Positions 1 to 10,625 of a DNA stretch of 64,000 nt are shown piece by piece (the first letter of the stretch is position 1; each line of letters opens with the position of its first letter). The notes under the pieces were generated by a model, which saw nothing but the letters and a program-made list of their open reading frames with translations, was not told the DNA's origin and made no database searches. Source of the DNA: Rosa chinensis (lineage: Eukaryota > Streptophyta > Magnoliopsida > Rosales > Rosaceae); NCBI RefSeq assembly GCF_002994745.2, contig NC_037093.1, positions 8,606,400 through 8,670,399 on the forward strand, in the 5' to 3' direction. The translations under genes were made by a program, and so were the position numbers.

Positions 1-1669
1 AAGAAATAATAAAAACATAGCATATATTAAAATGAATTACATGGCATGCTCAAATTTCACAAATGTATACCAAAATATATGTTACACATAATAATAACAA
101 TAATATATCATGCGTAAAATAAAATGTAAACAATAGACATAATTTATATAAGCGTAAATAAAATAAAAGCATGCTCAAAATTTCATAAATAATATATAAA
201 AATATATATAGATATATATGGCATGCTCAAAAATCAAATATATAATCATGGCTTAAAGATAATTATATAAAGCATAAATGACAAAGCATGCGTAAAATAA
301 TTAATATAATCCAACTAAGCATGCTCGAAAATTTTATAATAAAAGCATATATAATAAAATCTAAAGCATGCTTAAAAATAGAAAAGATAAATCAAATTCA
401 CATGCTTGGTTAAAAAAATAAAAATAAAGAAAACAAACTTGATTTCGAGAAAATAAAACAATCCTAGCGCACGCGCGTGTTGATGCAGGCGTGCGTAGCG
501 ATGTTTTTGGACTTAAGAAAAACTGGGCCGCTTCCTCTCTCTTTTTAGCAATGGGCCACAGGGCCTGTTTTCGTTTTTTCTTTGTTTTTTTTTTTCTTTC
601 TTTCAGGGCCGCAGGGCCTGTTTCTTTTTTTTTCTGGGCCTCAGGGCCTTTTTTTCTTTTCTTCTTTTTTTTCTAGGCCGGCTCTTTTCTTTGGGCCGGG
701 TCACACTCTTTTTTTTTTCTTTTTCCTTTTTTTTTTTTTTTTCGCTCTGGGCTGCAGGCCTGTTTTTTTTGTTAATTTGGGCCGAGTCTTTACTTTGGCC
801 CGGTCACCCTTTTTTTTTTTTTTTTTTCACGTCTTCTTCCTTGCTTTTTTTTTTTTTTTTCTTCTTCCTCCTCCGTCTGGTTTGCAGATTGGGGCTGCTG
901 CAAGGCCGGTGCTGCTGCAGACGCGCGAGGGCAAGAGACTGGTGGCTGTTGTGCGCTGCCTGGTGGGCTGGGATCGATTGGGAAAGCCGCCGGACGAGAT
1001 GGAGGCCGGTGAGGTGGGCACGGGGATGCCGCTATTGGTGTGCGGTGTAGGCACTGTGGTTTGTAGGTGAGAGGCCGGTTGTGGGGCTGGACAAGGCCGG
1101 TTTGGCTGGGCAGCGATGGGCTGGGCTGAGCTGTGCTTAGCGTTGCGTCGCGGGATTGCAGGTGCTGCTGCAAGGTGGTGATGCAGGCTGCTGCTGTTGC
1201 AGGTGTAGCCTGTGGGCTGGAGGCCGGTGAAGGGTGATTGAGGCCGGTCTATGTGATGTGCAGGCAGAGGTGAAGCGCGGCCTGGTTTGCTGCAAGGGAG
1301 ATGGAGGCCAGGCCGGTCTGGACTGCAGAGGGGAGGAGGCCGGTCTAGCTGGGAATTTTTTTTTTTTTTTTTTTTGGGATGGCGGCAGAAAAGAAAAAGT
1401 TTTTTCTTTTAGGGTTTTTTTTTTAAAGCGAGAGTTTTTTTCTCTTGGCTATTTGCTCTGAGCGTGCTGATAACGTGTTAAAGTAAAATGACAATTGGAA
1501 TTGGTCTACTCATTTCATTCATAACCCCTTTATATAGAGATAGGATTACAATGGAAATATTAATTACATTGATGATACTAAATGCTGATTGAGCTGTGAT
1601 TTGTAATTGCTTGATTCCCTCTTCGTCTGTTTCTTTGACGAAGGCACATAATATGCTTTTCCTTTAACA
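1..1669 (-). mobile_element. 5' end of a Copia-type LTR retrotransposon (runs off left edge)
   Basis: The LTR at 1476-1669 is preceded on the plus strand by sequence reading on the minus strand as CGTTATCAGCACGCTC, the same primer-binding-type motif found beside the right LTR of the Copia element at 11.7-18.2 kb. This makes 1-1475 the untranslated leader of a minus-oriented element whose gag-pol would lie left of the window. The leader has no credible ORF. It holds an AT-rich part (1-420) with a motif like GCATGCTCAAAA recurring about every 50 bp, a pyrimidine-rich part (550-880) with GGGCC-containing repeats, and a G-rich part (890-1350) with many GGCCGGT copies. Copia assignment is inferred from LTR size, motif and similarity to the second element, not from protein. 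Confidence 0.6.
1476..1669 (-). repeat. Copia 5' LTR (194 bp)
   Basis: The LTR starts TGTTAAAG and ends CTTTAACA on the plus strand, a perfect 8-bp terminal inverted repeat with TG...CA ends. A TATA-like stretch (CTTTATATAGAG, about 1528-1540) reads as a promoter on the minus strand. The bases right after it, ATGTT, would be the target duplication, but the other end of the element is outside the window. Confidence 0.6.
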
Positions 1670-1704
1670 ATGTTTACATTTTAGTCGAACCACTTGTTCA
1701 ATTA

Positions 1705-2482
1705 TGTAGGTACAAGTTTTGTGTGTTGGCATTCCATACAAAACGGGAAAGTATCATTGAGGTTAATGGGTTTAATATTTTTTGGTTATTTAAAGATATT
1801 TTTCTGTGTGCCATATTAGATTATTAATTTCCCAAATATTTTAGGATTTGGTGTCCTTAATTATATATATTTGTTATTAACACAAAAAGATTTTTTTTCC
1901 TTGTAGAAGGTGGATTAGGGTAATTAGCTGTTTTTTGGTTGTTTTGGTGAACACGTTAGCTAACCCTGATAAGAAGGAAAAACAGACGGCAAAGGGAGAC
2001 ACATTCAGAAACGCAACAATTTGTGATAAGGTCTTGCATGTTTGTTTGAGTTTGTGTCTGCACAAAGGGTCAAAACACTTGGTCCATGTATAAGTGTTTG
2101 TGATCATAGTTTCATATGCATAATACTCTCTCGAGATCAGTAGAGAGACTGTGAAGAAAGAAGAACAAGATTTGAAGATCATTCAAGTGAAGGAGTTCTA
2201 GAAGGAAGACAAACTTAGAGTTAGTTTTTGTCTAAATCTTATAGCCGAGCAAGTGCTATACAAGTTTGTACAAGAACATATCCTTTTGAATAAGATGATT
2301 ATTATTTTGGGTTCTCAAGAGTAAGAGCCCCGCAGTGTTTTTAATCTCATATTTGAGGTTTTCACTGCGTAACCAAAATCTGGTGTATAGTTTGTTATTT
2401 TGGTTTCTGCTGCCCAGTAAGGATTGATCAGTGCACTGCAATCCCCATTTTCCAGAAAAGCGTATTTTGTCCTTGTATTTTC
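1705..2482 (+). repeat. Inverted repeat arm A (LTR-like, 778 bp)
   Basis: This segment is repeated in reverse complement at 3663-4447. Shared blocks include TGTTGGCATTCCATACAAAA at the outer end, a block around GTTTTGACCC/GGGTCAAAAC, a block around AACACTGCGG, and CCCCATTTTCCAGAAAA at the inner end. The copies differ by many substitutions and small indels. Length and composition resemble a solo LTR, but clear ends and a target duplication were not found. Confidence 0.6.
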
Positions 2483-3662
2483 AAATTATATATAGATTAT
2501 GAACTGTCGACATATTCAATTTTTTGGGCATTATTATTGGTTACTTGCCGAGTTTCATAAGCACAACTATACCCCTAAGCCTTCACGTTCTAAATAGATT
2601 GCGTACGTACAACAATCCTTCTTCATATATACGTGAAGGTGCTAGTGTCGGTGCCGGAGCTAGTATTAATTGTGGTCCGAGTTCCGATTAGATCATTTGG
2701 AGGCTTTGGCGGCGCTAGAAGCCTACAACAGGTGGCAATGTATGCATGCATGGCTGTTGATAATTTGCTGCTGCAGTGCTGCTGTGAAGCCTACATTTCG
2801 TTCTATTTTCAGCTTAATTGGGTTTGAAGAGCAGAAGAAGGCTGCTGCTGTGAAGGGAGTTTCGGAGGGGATAGGATTTTGAAGAGCAGGTGAATTGGGG
2901 TTCGATAGCTAGGTCTAGCCAGGTACTTGTACAATTTGCGGTTGAAGCATTGTGGAATTTCACTTGTTTCTTCAAACTACACAGCCGAGATGGTAACAGC
3001 CAGGTAGAGCTGTCAAATATAGAGTAGAAGAGAACATGTTATATTCTTTCGGTACTAGTATTGCATGGTGCATTCAAATACAAAGTAGATGTAGATACGA
3101 ATTTGGACTCTCCCTATGTTTTGGAAACCTTATTCATATTTGATGCGTACGGTAAGTACCAATAAATACAGGGCCTCCTGTATCTCTCAAATCTCTTAAA
3201 CCCTAGATAGGCTGTCTAAATATATACAGCAGCTCCATCTCGACCAATTTCTTGTTAGTAGCTAGCTAGACGTACAACAATGGCAGATCAGATACAGAAG
3301 AAAAAGAAGAAAACCAGCCTCATCAAACTCGTCTATTTAGATTTTATCCTCCTCGTAATTGAGAGGCTTGCACTGGAGTGTCTGCTATCATGTCCCTTGG
3401 TTTTTACTCAAATAAAATATATCCCCATGAAGGTGGCGTTTATTCTGATGAGATTCCTATATTTCTTCTGCATATCTCGTCTAGATCAAACGTCACTCGA
3501 GTTAAGTATATATACACTATTCTACTTCTCTCTTTCGATCAATTTTATCTCGATCCCAACTAATTAATTTTGATTGCGCAGGACCGGCTAGCTAGACTTT
3601 TACGGTCCATTGTTCCTTGATCGATTCGCGACCTTGCTGTGTATATATCTGTTCTGGCCTAA
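2483..3662. other. Spacer between the inverted repeat arms
   Basis: About 1.2 kb of non-repetitive sequence enclosed by the two inverted arms. It includes a short stretch at 2633-2880 without a convincing ORF and a possible orphan first exon at 3280. No transposon protein is recognisable. Confidence 0.4.
3280..3567 (+). CDS. Hypothetical small ORF or orphan 5' exon
   Basis: A 95-codon ORF starts at ATG 3280 in a good plant start context (ACAACAATGGCA). A TATA-like run lies about 60-120 bp upstream. The N-terminus is lysine-rich (MADQIQKKKKK) and the rest is hydrophobic and unlike any family I recognise. Another frame (3378-3563) is equally open, so the true product may be a truncated or frameshifted first exon of a gene disrupted by the flanking repeats. 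It may also be non-coding. No function is proposed. Confidence 0.2.
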   Translation: MADQIQKKKKKTSLIKLVYLDFILLVIERLALECLLSCPLVFTQIKYIPMKVAFILMRFLYFFCISRLDQTSLELSIYTLFYFSLSINFISIPTN

Positions 3663-4447
3663 GAAAATATAAGGACAGAATGTGTTTTTCTGGAAAATGG
3701 GGATTGCAAGGCACGTATCAATCCGTACTGGGCAGAAACCAAAAATAACAAACAGAACACCAGATTTTTGGTTACGCAGTGAAAATCTCAACTTCTGAGA
3801 TTAAAAACACTGCGGGTCTCTTACTCTTAATAACCCAAAAAAAAGAATTAACTTATGATGAAGAATATGTTCTTTACAAACTTGAACAGCACTAGCTCGG
3901 CGATAATGATTAGATGAAGACTAATACCAAGTTTGTCTTCCGTCTTAAACTCCTTCTGCACTTGAACGATCACCAAATATCATTTTCCTTTCTTCACAAC
4001 TCCTCTACTGATCTCAAGAGAAGTTATGCATACGAAACAATGATCAAGAACACTTAAACATGGACCAAGTGTTTTGACTCTTGTGAAGACTCAATTAGCA
4101 AACATGCAAGACGCCTCAAGATCTTCTTGCGTTCCAAGTTCCCTTCTTATGCCGTCTATTTTTTTTTCACCCACTTAGAATAGCTGCCGTCCCTTTATAA
4201 AAACAATCCAAATTTTTTTTACCCTAATACACCTTCCACAAGGAAAAACAAATCTTTTTGTGTGAAAAGAAATATAAACAATTAAGGACACCAAATCCTA
4301 AAATACTTAGGAAATCAATAATATACTTTGGCAACAGAAAAAAATCTTTAAATGAATAAAAGATATTAAACCCATTAAACTGCAAAGATGCTTTCCCGTT
4401 TTGTATGGAATGCCAACACATCAAGTTAATCAAAACTTGTACCTACA
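3663..4447 (-). repeat. Inverted repeat arm B (LTR-like, 785 bp)
   Basis: Reverse-complement partner of 1705-2482. It contains an extra 9-10 bp near the outer end (around 4415-4432) and a shifted segment around 4100-4180, so the two copies diverged some time ago. With the 1.2-kb spacer they could form a long hairpin if transcribed through. Confidence 0.6.
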
Positions 4448-4664
4448 GCCTACAAACTTTTGGTATAAACAGCTGGTGATCAGTTCCTACACGATATCCA
4501 CCATATGCAGTACTGTAGGTGCTTTCAAACTACACTTAATGTCTTCAACATATCCAGATTAAACTTGTTGTTTTAGATCTTTCTCTAAGTAAAAGGCTAG
4601 CTTTAGATCTTTCTCTGAGTTGAAATGGTTGATCATCTTTTATTGTTTGACCTCGTTGTTTTAC

Positions 4665-4679
4665 CACTACTACAAAAAG
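4665..4679 (+). repeat. CACTA left terminal inverted repeat
   Basis: CACTACTACAAAAAG, a perfect 15-bp match to the inverse of 10626-10640. It is preceded by TAC. Confidence 0.9.
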
Positions 4680-4915
4680 GCCATCACACGACGGTGGATT
4701 TCTGTTGTGTGATGACCAAGCTCACCGTGGTCTAAGCGAGTGTTGTGTGATTGAAAAATCACACAACGGTAATTCCACCGTTGTCTGACATTAGTTTGCT
4801 CAACAGAAAAGTTATTTTTCCGTTGTGTGAATTCTGTGCAGCAGGTGCCTGCCATGGCATGCGCAGGGATGCCTCGGTCATTCACACAATAGAAAAAGAA
4901 ATTTTGCCGTTGTGT

Positions 4916-5135
4916 GAGATTCATAACACACGACGGGTATAACTTATTCTTTGTTGTGTGAGATTCATAACACACAACGGGTATAACTTATTCTTTGTTG
5001 TGTGAGATTCATAAGACACAACGGGTATAACTTAGTCTTTGTTGTGTGAGATTCATAAGACACAACGGGTATAACTTATTCTTTGTTGTCTGAGACTAAT
5101 AACAGACAACAGATGTAACTCATTCTTTGTTGTCT
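4916..5135 (+). repeat. Five-copy 44-bp subterminal tandem repeat in the CACTA element
   Basis: Units begin GAGATTCATAA... at 4916, 4960, 5004 and 5048, with a more diverged unit at 5092. The spacing is exactly 44 bp. Each unit contains an ACACAACGGG-type motif and ends in TTTGTTGTGT. The array is part of the left subterminal region. Confidence 0.85.
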
Positions 5136-5983
5136 GAGGTAAGTAACACACAACGGAAGTGAAATTATCTCCCTTGTCTGTTGGTTACTCAGACAACAGA
5201 GATGATTTTATTTCCGTTGTGTGTTATGAATCTCACACAACAGAAGTTTATTTTCTTTTGTTGTTTGTTGTTAGTTCACACAACAAATTCTTTTTATCAT
5301 CCATTGTGTGAGCAACATTAGGTTTGTTGTCTGAGCTTGGTTCTCACAACATTGTTTTGAGCTGTTATTTGTTCATTATGTATTCCATACCTGGAATATC
5401 TTTTCATAAATATTAAATAATGCTCCATATTACCACATAAACCCACACTAATCCATATCATATAAGTTTTTCAAACTTCCAAACATTCAAGTTATTAGAT
5501 AATGTACCAAACAAGCCTTCCTAGCTACTACCTACACATGAATCAAACTTGGTAGCTCATATGCTGAAAGGAGGTAATCCATAGCACTTGCTTCTCGAGC
5601 TCTAAGATCCCAGTCCAAAACTCATTTACGTTGCTTCTCGAGCTTTGGATCATTACCGCAGAGTGGGCATCCTTGTTATGGCTCTAATGTCTTCCTTCCC
5701 AGTCCTCACTGTCATAATTGAAGACTGTTGAAAACCAGAAAAACGTTAATTAGAGTAAATAAGAACAACATCCTTAATCTGGGCAATTGTATGATCATTA
5801 GGCCCTGCACCATTAAAAGTGAAAATAAGAATTAACTACCACATGACTTGGCAATGGCACTAAAATTATGTGTATCATGTACGCATTACCATGACAGGGA
5901 TGCAAGATATATATCGAGACATGGATAGAGAACAAAATTGTATATAGAACTTTGCAATTTGCATGGAGCTACTGACTGAATAC

Positions 5984-6125
5984 CTTTGATTAAGACTGTG
6001 CAAGAATGAGGGTTCTTCACATTTTCGACAAATGTGTACTTCTCTTCACCAAGGACGTGCTCATATACAAGTCCAGCCCAGCCAAGGCAATCAGGAGTTA
6101 AATCATCTACAGAGTTCATTTTAGG
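5984..6125 (-). pseudogene. CCT6: Captured exon of CCT zeta (T-complex protein 1 subunit zeta)
   Basis: The minus-strand translation contains [16 protein letters not shown] followed by [17 protein letters not shown] and ends at LIKG. This is the characteristic apical-domain segment of the CCT6/zeta subunit of the cytosolic TRiC chaperonin. The exon ends at ATCAAAG with a GT donor (minus strand, plus position about 5983). Its 5' edge is uncertain. Only this exon is present, so it cannot make a chaperonin subunit. It lies inside the CACTA element and its capture is inferred from that position. Confidence 0.8.
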
Positions 6126-6264
6126 CTCATACAAGATTATAAACCAAGTCACAGTCATTCAGATATCTAGGAGTTCTTACCCTTTATGGCATTTGATAAG
6201 ACAGTATTACTTAGATCCTTGGTATTTTTCATCTTTTGTATCTGTACTTAGGCTACGCAGGCTT

Positions 6265-6698
6265 CGAATAGAAGATCAAAACAACAAAATAAAAAGCATT
6301 TTCGCATCATGGATTTCAGTGCAGGGCAAGAGAAGACATTCCAATTTTTGCAAGTTATCAAATATGTGCACAGACTTCCCAACTTATAGGGCAACTAATG
6401 TGTAACTTTGCGTTCATGTATACCCAAAAGCAATTAAACAAGAAAATGATATTCCAATTTCAGACCCAGCTTTCATAACCAAGTCGATTACCTCTAATAA
6501 TAATGGGCAAGTAAAGCAAAAACACAATACAGATAGAAAATGGGAAAAGCAAGGAAAAAGGGACACCGAGTCAATAACGTTGAGAGCTTCATGAGAGGCC
6601 GCACTTCTGGCGTTCCATGAACAGCATATGTCTTCCCTTCCTCGTGAGCAACCATGTCTCCTTTGTAATCTCCTGCAAAATCGACAAGTAGCAAGAAG
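6265..6698 (+). repeat. Internal duplication, copy 1 (434 bp)
   Basis: Matches 7304-7738 with only a handful of substitutions and one single-base difference in a TCCTCG(G)TGAG run. It includes a copy of the PheRS alpha exon. Being inside the CACTA element and nearly identical, it reflects a rearrangement after capture. Confidence 0.9.
6566..6672 (-). pseudogene. Captured PheRS alpha exon 2, duplicate copy with frameshift
   Basis: Second copy of the exon at 7606-7712. The acceptor (TTTTGCAG) is kept, but one G is missing in the run near 6648, which shifts the frame after EITKETWLLT. The copy is therefore broken even as an exon fragment. Confidence 0.75.
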
Positions 6699-7303
6699 AC
6701 ATGGTTGCTACTTGCAACAGGCAATCACGCAGAGCTCGCAGAGGCAGTAACAAGTAAAAAGCAGATGCAGGTATACACTGATTTGGGTTCTAAACCTTTG
6801 CATATAGCTAGCTGCTTAAATGGGTACAACAGTAATGAAACTTCTGTTAGATTTTACTGAAGTATACTATAGTACAACAGTAATGAAACTTCTGTTAGAT
6901 TCTACTGAAGTATACTACAAACTATGAGATGCAGTATACGATGAACTTATACTGTTCTCTTGTCCAACTGTTGCAGTTGTCTTCAGCTTCTGCAAGGGAG
7001 AGAGTCCTAGAAGCTCATGTGATTTCTATTGAAAATAGGTATGTGAGGTTCTATGTATGTGTTTTCCATAAGCGATGCTCCATTTTATAACTAAAATCTT
7101 GTTTGATGCTCTTGTCAGGATTGAGAAACTAGTTGTCGAGTTGCAGATACAAAAGATGAAAAATACCAAGGTCTGTATCTATTACTGGTGATTACTCTCA
7201 TTTTCCTTTATTTGCTAATTCGAAGCCTGTGTAGCCTAAGCACATAGATGACTATCAAATGCCATAAAGGGTAAGAACTCCTAGATACAAAAGATGAAAA
7301 ATA

Positions 7304-7738
7304 CGAATAGAAGATCAAAACAACAAAATAAAAAGCATTTTCGCATCATGGATTTCAGTGCAGGGCAAGAGAAGACATTCCAATTTTTGCAAGTTATCAA
7401 ATATGCGCACAGACTTTCCAACTTATAGGGCAACTAATGTGTAACTTTGCATTCATGTATACCCAAAAGCAATTAAACAAGAAAATGATATTCCAATTTC
7501 AGACCCAGCTTTCATAACCAAGTCGATTACCTCTAATAATAATGGGCAAGTAAAGCAAAAACACAATACAGATAGAAAATGGGAAAAGCAAGGAAAAAGG
7601 GATACTGAGTCAATAACGTTGAGAGCTTCATGAGAGGCCGCACTTCTGGCATTCCATGAACAGCATATGTCTTCCCTTCCTCGGTGAGCAACCATGTCTC
7701 CTTTGTAATCTCCTGCAAAATCGACAAGTAGCAAGAAG
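7304..7738 (+). repeat. Internal duplication, copy 2 (435 bp)
   Basis: Direct repeat of 6265-6698. Immediately to its left, 7145-7280 carries pieces of 6170-6272 in inverted orientation (for example TTCGAAGCCTGTGTAGCCTA), so the zone between the copies is itself rearranged. Confidence 0.85.
7606..7712 (-). pseudogene. Captured exon 2 of Phe-tRNA synthetase alpha subunit
   Basis: After the minus-strand acceptor TTTTGCAG the exon reads EITKETWLLTEEGKTYAVHG and continues MPEVRPL. This matches the N-terminal winged-helix region of the eukaryotic cytosolic phenylalanine-tRNA ligase alpha subunit. It joins in phase to exon 1 at 9523-9864, which ends KSLICHRYVDSQ. The catalytic domain is absent, so no aminoacylation activity is possible. 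In this element the two exons are separated by a golgin gene fragment. Confidence 0.8.
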
Positions 7739-8208
7739 TAATCAACACACCATTACACAATCCAGGAATAGGAAATATAATATTTCAGCAGCTTGGATTA
7801 ATAATAATAATAATAATACAGGTCCCAGAAGATTCAAGATGAATAGAAAAGGTAGTGCTTCCACAATAATAACCATTCATCATTTTTTTTAAAATTGTAA
7901 TTATCAGACTTTGCTCATGCAGCCACTGGATTGTGCACATACAACCAAACAGGACAGCCAAACAATAAGTTGCATACGCATTTGTGGTTGCAAAATAAAC
8001 CAAAGGTCTAAATGTAACAGATATGCAGGATAATGTAATTAGGGAGACACATGGACTGTACACTAAGCACAAATGAAAACATCTAGACAGAAAGCAAATA
8101 CAAAATACGTTATCTACATGAACATGTGATGAACTTCTTGATCTATCAAAAGTAAAGTTATGAAAGCAGAGACTGAATCGCTCAAAGGATGAGCATACAC
8201 ATTCCTAC

Positions 8209-9306
8209 CTGATCCTTCTCCGAAATTGTATGTTGCAGTGCCTCGATAGCACTCTCTTTTGGTTGCAATGCATTTCGCAATTCCTCCAGGTTGTCTCGTA
8301 GTCTGATCGGCAGTATAATTGAAGTTAATATAAGAAATGACAAAATAGTTATACTATCTCAACAAATGCACAAATTGGTCATAGTTGGCGGTTAAATGTA
8401 TATTACTTATTATTTGCACTTCTTAATTGTTGTCTCTCAGCATCGATTGCTTTCAGTGCATCGTTTGCTTGTTGCCTGGTTTTGTCAAGCTCTTGCTGCA
8501 ATGCTGACTGTTGGGATAATGCTCGCTCAGCTCTTTCATTTACTTCACGAAATCGAGCCTCAATGTCATCTTTTTCCTGAAAATATAAACATATCCAGCC
8601 AACATATGAACTCAATTTCCACTTAAAGGACGGTTTTCCTTTTTATACATTCTATCTACACACTGTAACACACTAAATATTTACCTTTTGAACATCTTGA
8701 ATACGCTGCTTTGCTCGTTTGTGAAGCCTGGTGAATTTCGAGTCAAGATCAGAGTACTTCTCTTCACGCTCTTTAATTTCTTGATCCAACTTCTGTTGAG
8801 CTACACAATTCAACACACAATGCTACAGATTCAGACTCCTAACCATAAACTCGCAAATTCACAGTCATTAGCTCCAGTGTCTAACAGAAGCTACAAATTT
8901 ACAAACGAAGCCACACAATCTGACCTTCAGCTAGCTTTGCAGAGAGGTCCTGTGCTCTTGAATCAGCTTCCAAGTGTTCTTCTCTAAGGTGCTTCAGAGC
9001 CTTTTCTGCCGCAGCTCGTGTTTGCTTCTCTTCCTCAAGCTGCGAATTCAATGACTCAATGCTCTGCCGGAGCCGTTCAACCTCTTCGGAACCACCGGCT
9101 TCACTCGGTTCTGCTGGTTGCACACTCTGAAAGCCTTCAATCTGAGACTTGAGGAATTCGTTCTGGAATTTGAGCTCCGTGACCATCTGCACAAGCTGAT
9201 CATGAGCATAGCCTGAGCTGCCATTCTCCAATGCGAGATCACCATTGCTGTCGCTTCCGTGCCTCTGCGGTTTCGAATTGTCCTCCATTTGAGCCGCCTC
9301 GGCCAT
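8209..9306 (-). pseudogene. Captured 5' part of a GRIP-type golgin gene (4 exons)
   Basis: Four minus-strand exons join in phase over 254 codons: 9306-8925, 8800-8685, 8576-8407 and 8302-8209. All boundaries are GT-AG. The ATG at 9306 starts MAEAAQMEDNSK. The rest is almost wholly coiled coil (for example DQLVQMVTELKFQNEFLKSQ and EKDDIEARFREVNERAERA). It resembles the N-terminal half of the plant Golgi-associated GRIP-domain golgin. Coiled coils are hard to assign, so the family name is moderately sure. The C-terminal GRIP domain, which targets the protein to the trans-Golgi, is missing because the copy stops in the intron after exon 4. The splice sites are intact, so a truncated coiled-coil product is possible if it is transcribed. 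Confidence 0.65.
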
Positions 9307-9522
9307 TGTTCCGCTTCCTCCAATCCAACTCCTACCTGAGGCTGAGAGACACACAAATTCAATCCGATAATCAATGTGCCTAATTCTAACAAGTGTGTGA
9401 ATCCGGTAGCGAAGTTAAAGCCACACAAGAAATTGAACATGAACAAGTTGAAATCTCTGTTGAAGAAAATCAAACTCTTCGTGTTGAAGCATGAGATTAG
9501 GAGGTTAGGGAAGTTGAAGTAC

Positions 9523-9864
9523 CTGAGAGTCAACGTATCTGTGACAGATGAGACTCTTAATAGCATTGGCGATGTTGTCGTGGTTGAGTTTAGCTTGGTC
9601 TGCGAGAGCGCGTGGCGACTGGGAGGGCGAGTGTGACGGAGACGGCGAGAGTGAGTGGGAGGGCTGGACCGGGTTGGTGATGACGGTCAACAAGTGTGTG
9701 AATCCAGTAGCGAAGTTCAATCCGTTCTGGAGGCGGAGGTCATCTCGCAGAAGGAGGTGATGACGGCGTCGTTTTGGGGGCTCGATTCTTGAGCTTCGGC
9801 TTCCATAGTGTTCCTCTTCTTCTTCTTCTTCACTCTTTTGATCGGATTCTTGAGCTTCGGCCAT
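9523..9864 (-). pseudogene. Captured exon 1 of Phe-tRNA synthetase alpha (chimeric ORF)
   Basis: An ORF from ATG 9864 runs 114 codons to a clean donor (CTCAG|GTACTT). The last 27 residues, ending NIANAIKSLICHRYVDSQ, match the PheRS alpha N-terminus that precedes the exon at 7606-7712. The first part (MAEAQESDQKSEEEEEEE and a Ser/Pro-rich stretch) does not look like PheRS and may be an unrelated fused segment. A 30-bp stretch around 9690-9720 (minus: AACTTCGCTACTGGATTCAC) recurs at about 9390-9420 beside the golgin fragment. It is probably a junction mark of the capture. Confidence 0.65.
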
Positions 9865-10625
9865 GGTTGCAGACTTGCAGATCAAGATTGAGAGAGCTTT
9901 CAAGAGAGATAGGGGTTTCACACAGAGATAGAGAGAGAGGATGGTGAGAGAGATCCAAATAGACTTAGGGTTTGTGAGAGAGGATTGAGAGCGGACTGAG
10001 ATTTAAGGTGTGTCTGAGAGGGGAGTTTCATTTCGTTTTGTCGAGAGAGTTTCAAGATTGTGGGAGGTATAATTAAACTTCAAATAAATTCTAAAGTGAC
10101 TCACACAACACAAACCTAACAAACTGTTGTAAGAGTGCACTACAAAAATCAAAATGCCAAACACATGGAGGGAAAAATACCGCGCCCATAGCATTTTGGC
10201 TTAAAATGTTGCTGCCTATATTCCAACTTCACACAACAGAAAAATATAACTTCTGTTGTCTAATTTCTACAACTTGCACTAGGTTTACCTTGGGGAAGAC
10301 ATTCAAGCAAGCTTCCTCAAAATTTGGCATCCAGTTTTCAATCACACAACGGAAACCTCAAGCACCGTTGTATCAAGTAGCCCAAATTTCATATTTCAAG
10401 AGGCAACTAAGACTCGAGAGTGGAGGGAAATCTGCCGCTCAATTTTTAAGGCTCAGACGACGGACCATGCTTAATTCCGTTGTGCAATGTAGTTCCGATA
10501 AAAAAGTTATCACTTTGTTGGCATTCACACAACAGAATATAATCAGCACCATTGTATGATAAAACTGACTTCAACACACAACAGATGATTTGTGTTCCGT
10601 TGTGTGATTAGTGTTGTGTGATTAA

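Noticed and set aside
582..1173. Overlapping open frames on both strands
   Set aside because: They arise from long T/A runs and GGGCC repeats and encode low-complexity Phe- or Lys-rich peptides.
6494..7760. Possible real PheRS alpha gene
   Set aside because: Only N-terminal exons are present, one copy is frameshifted, and all lie inside transposon ends with a target duplication.
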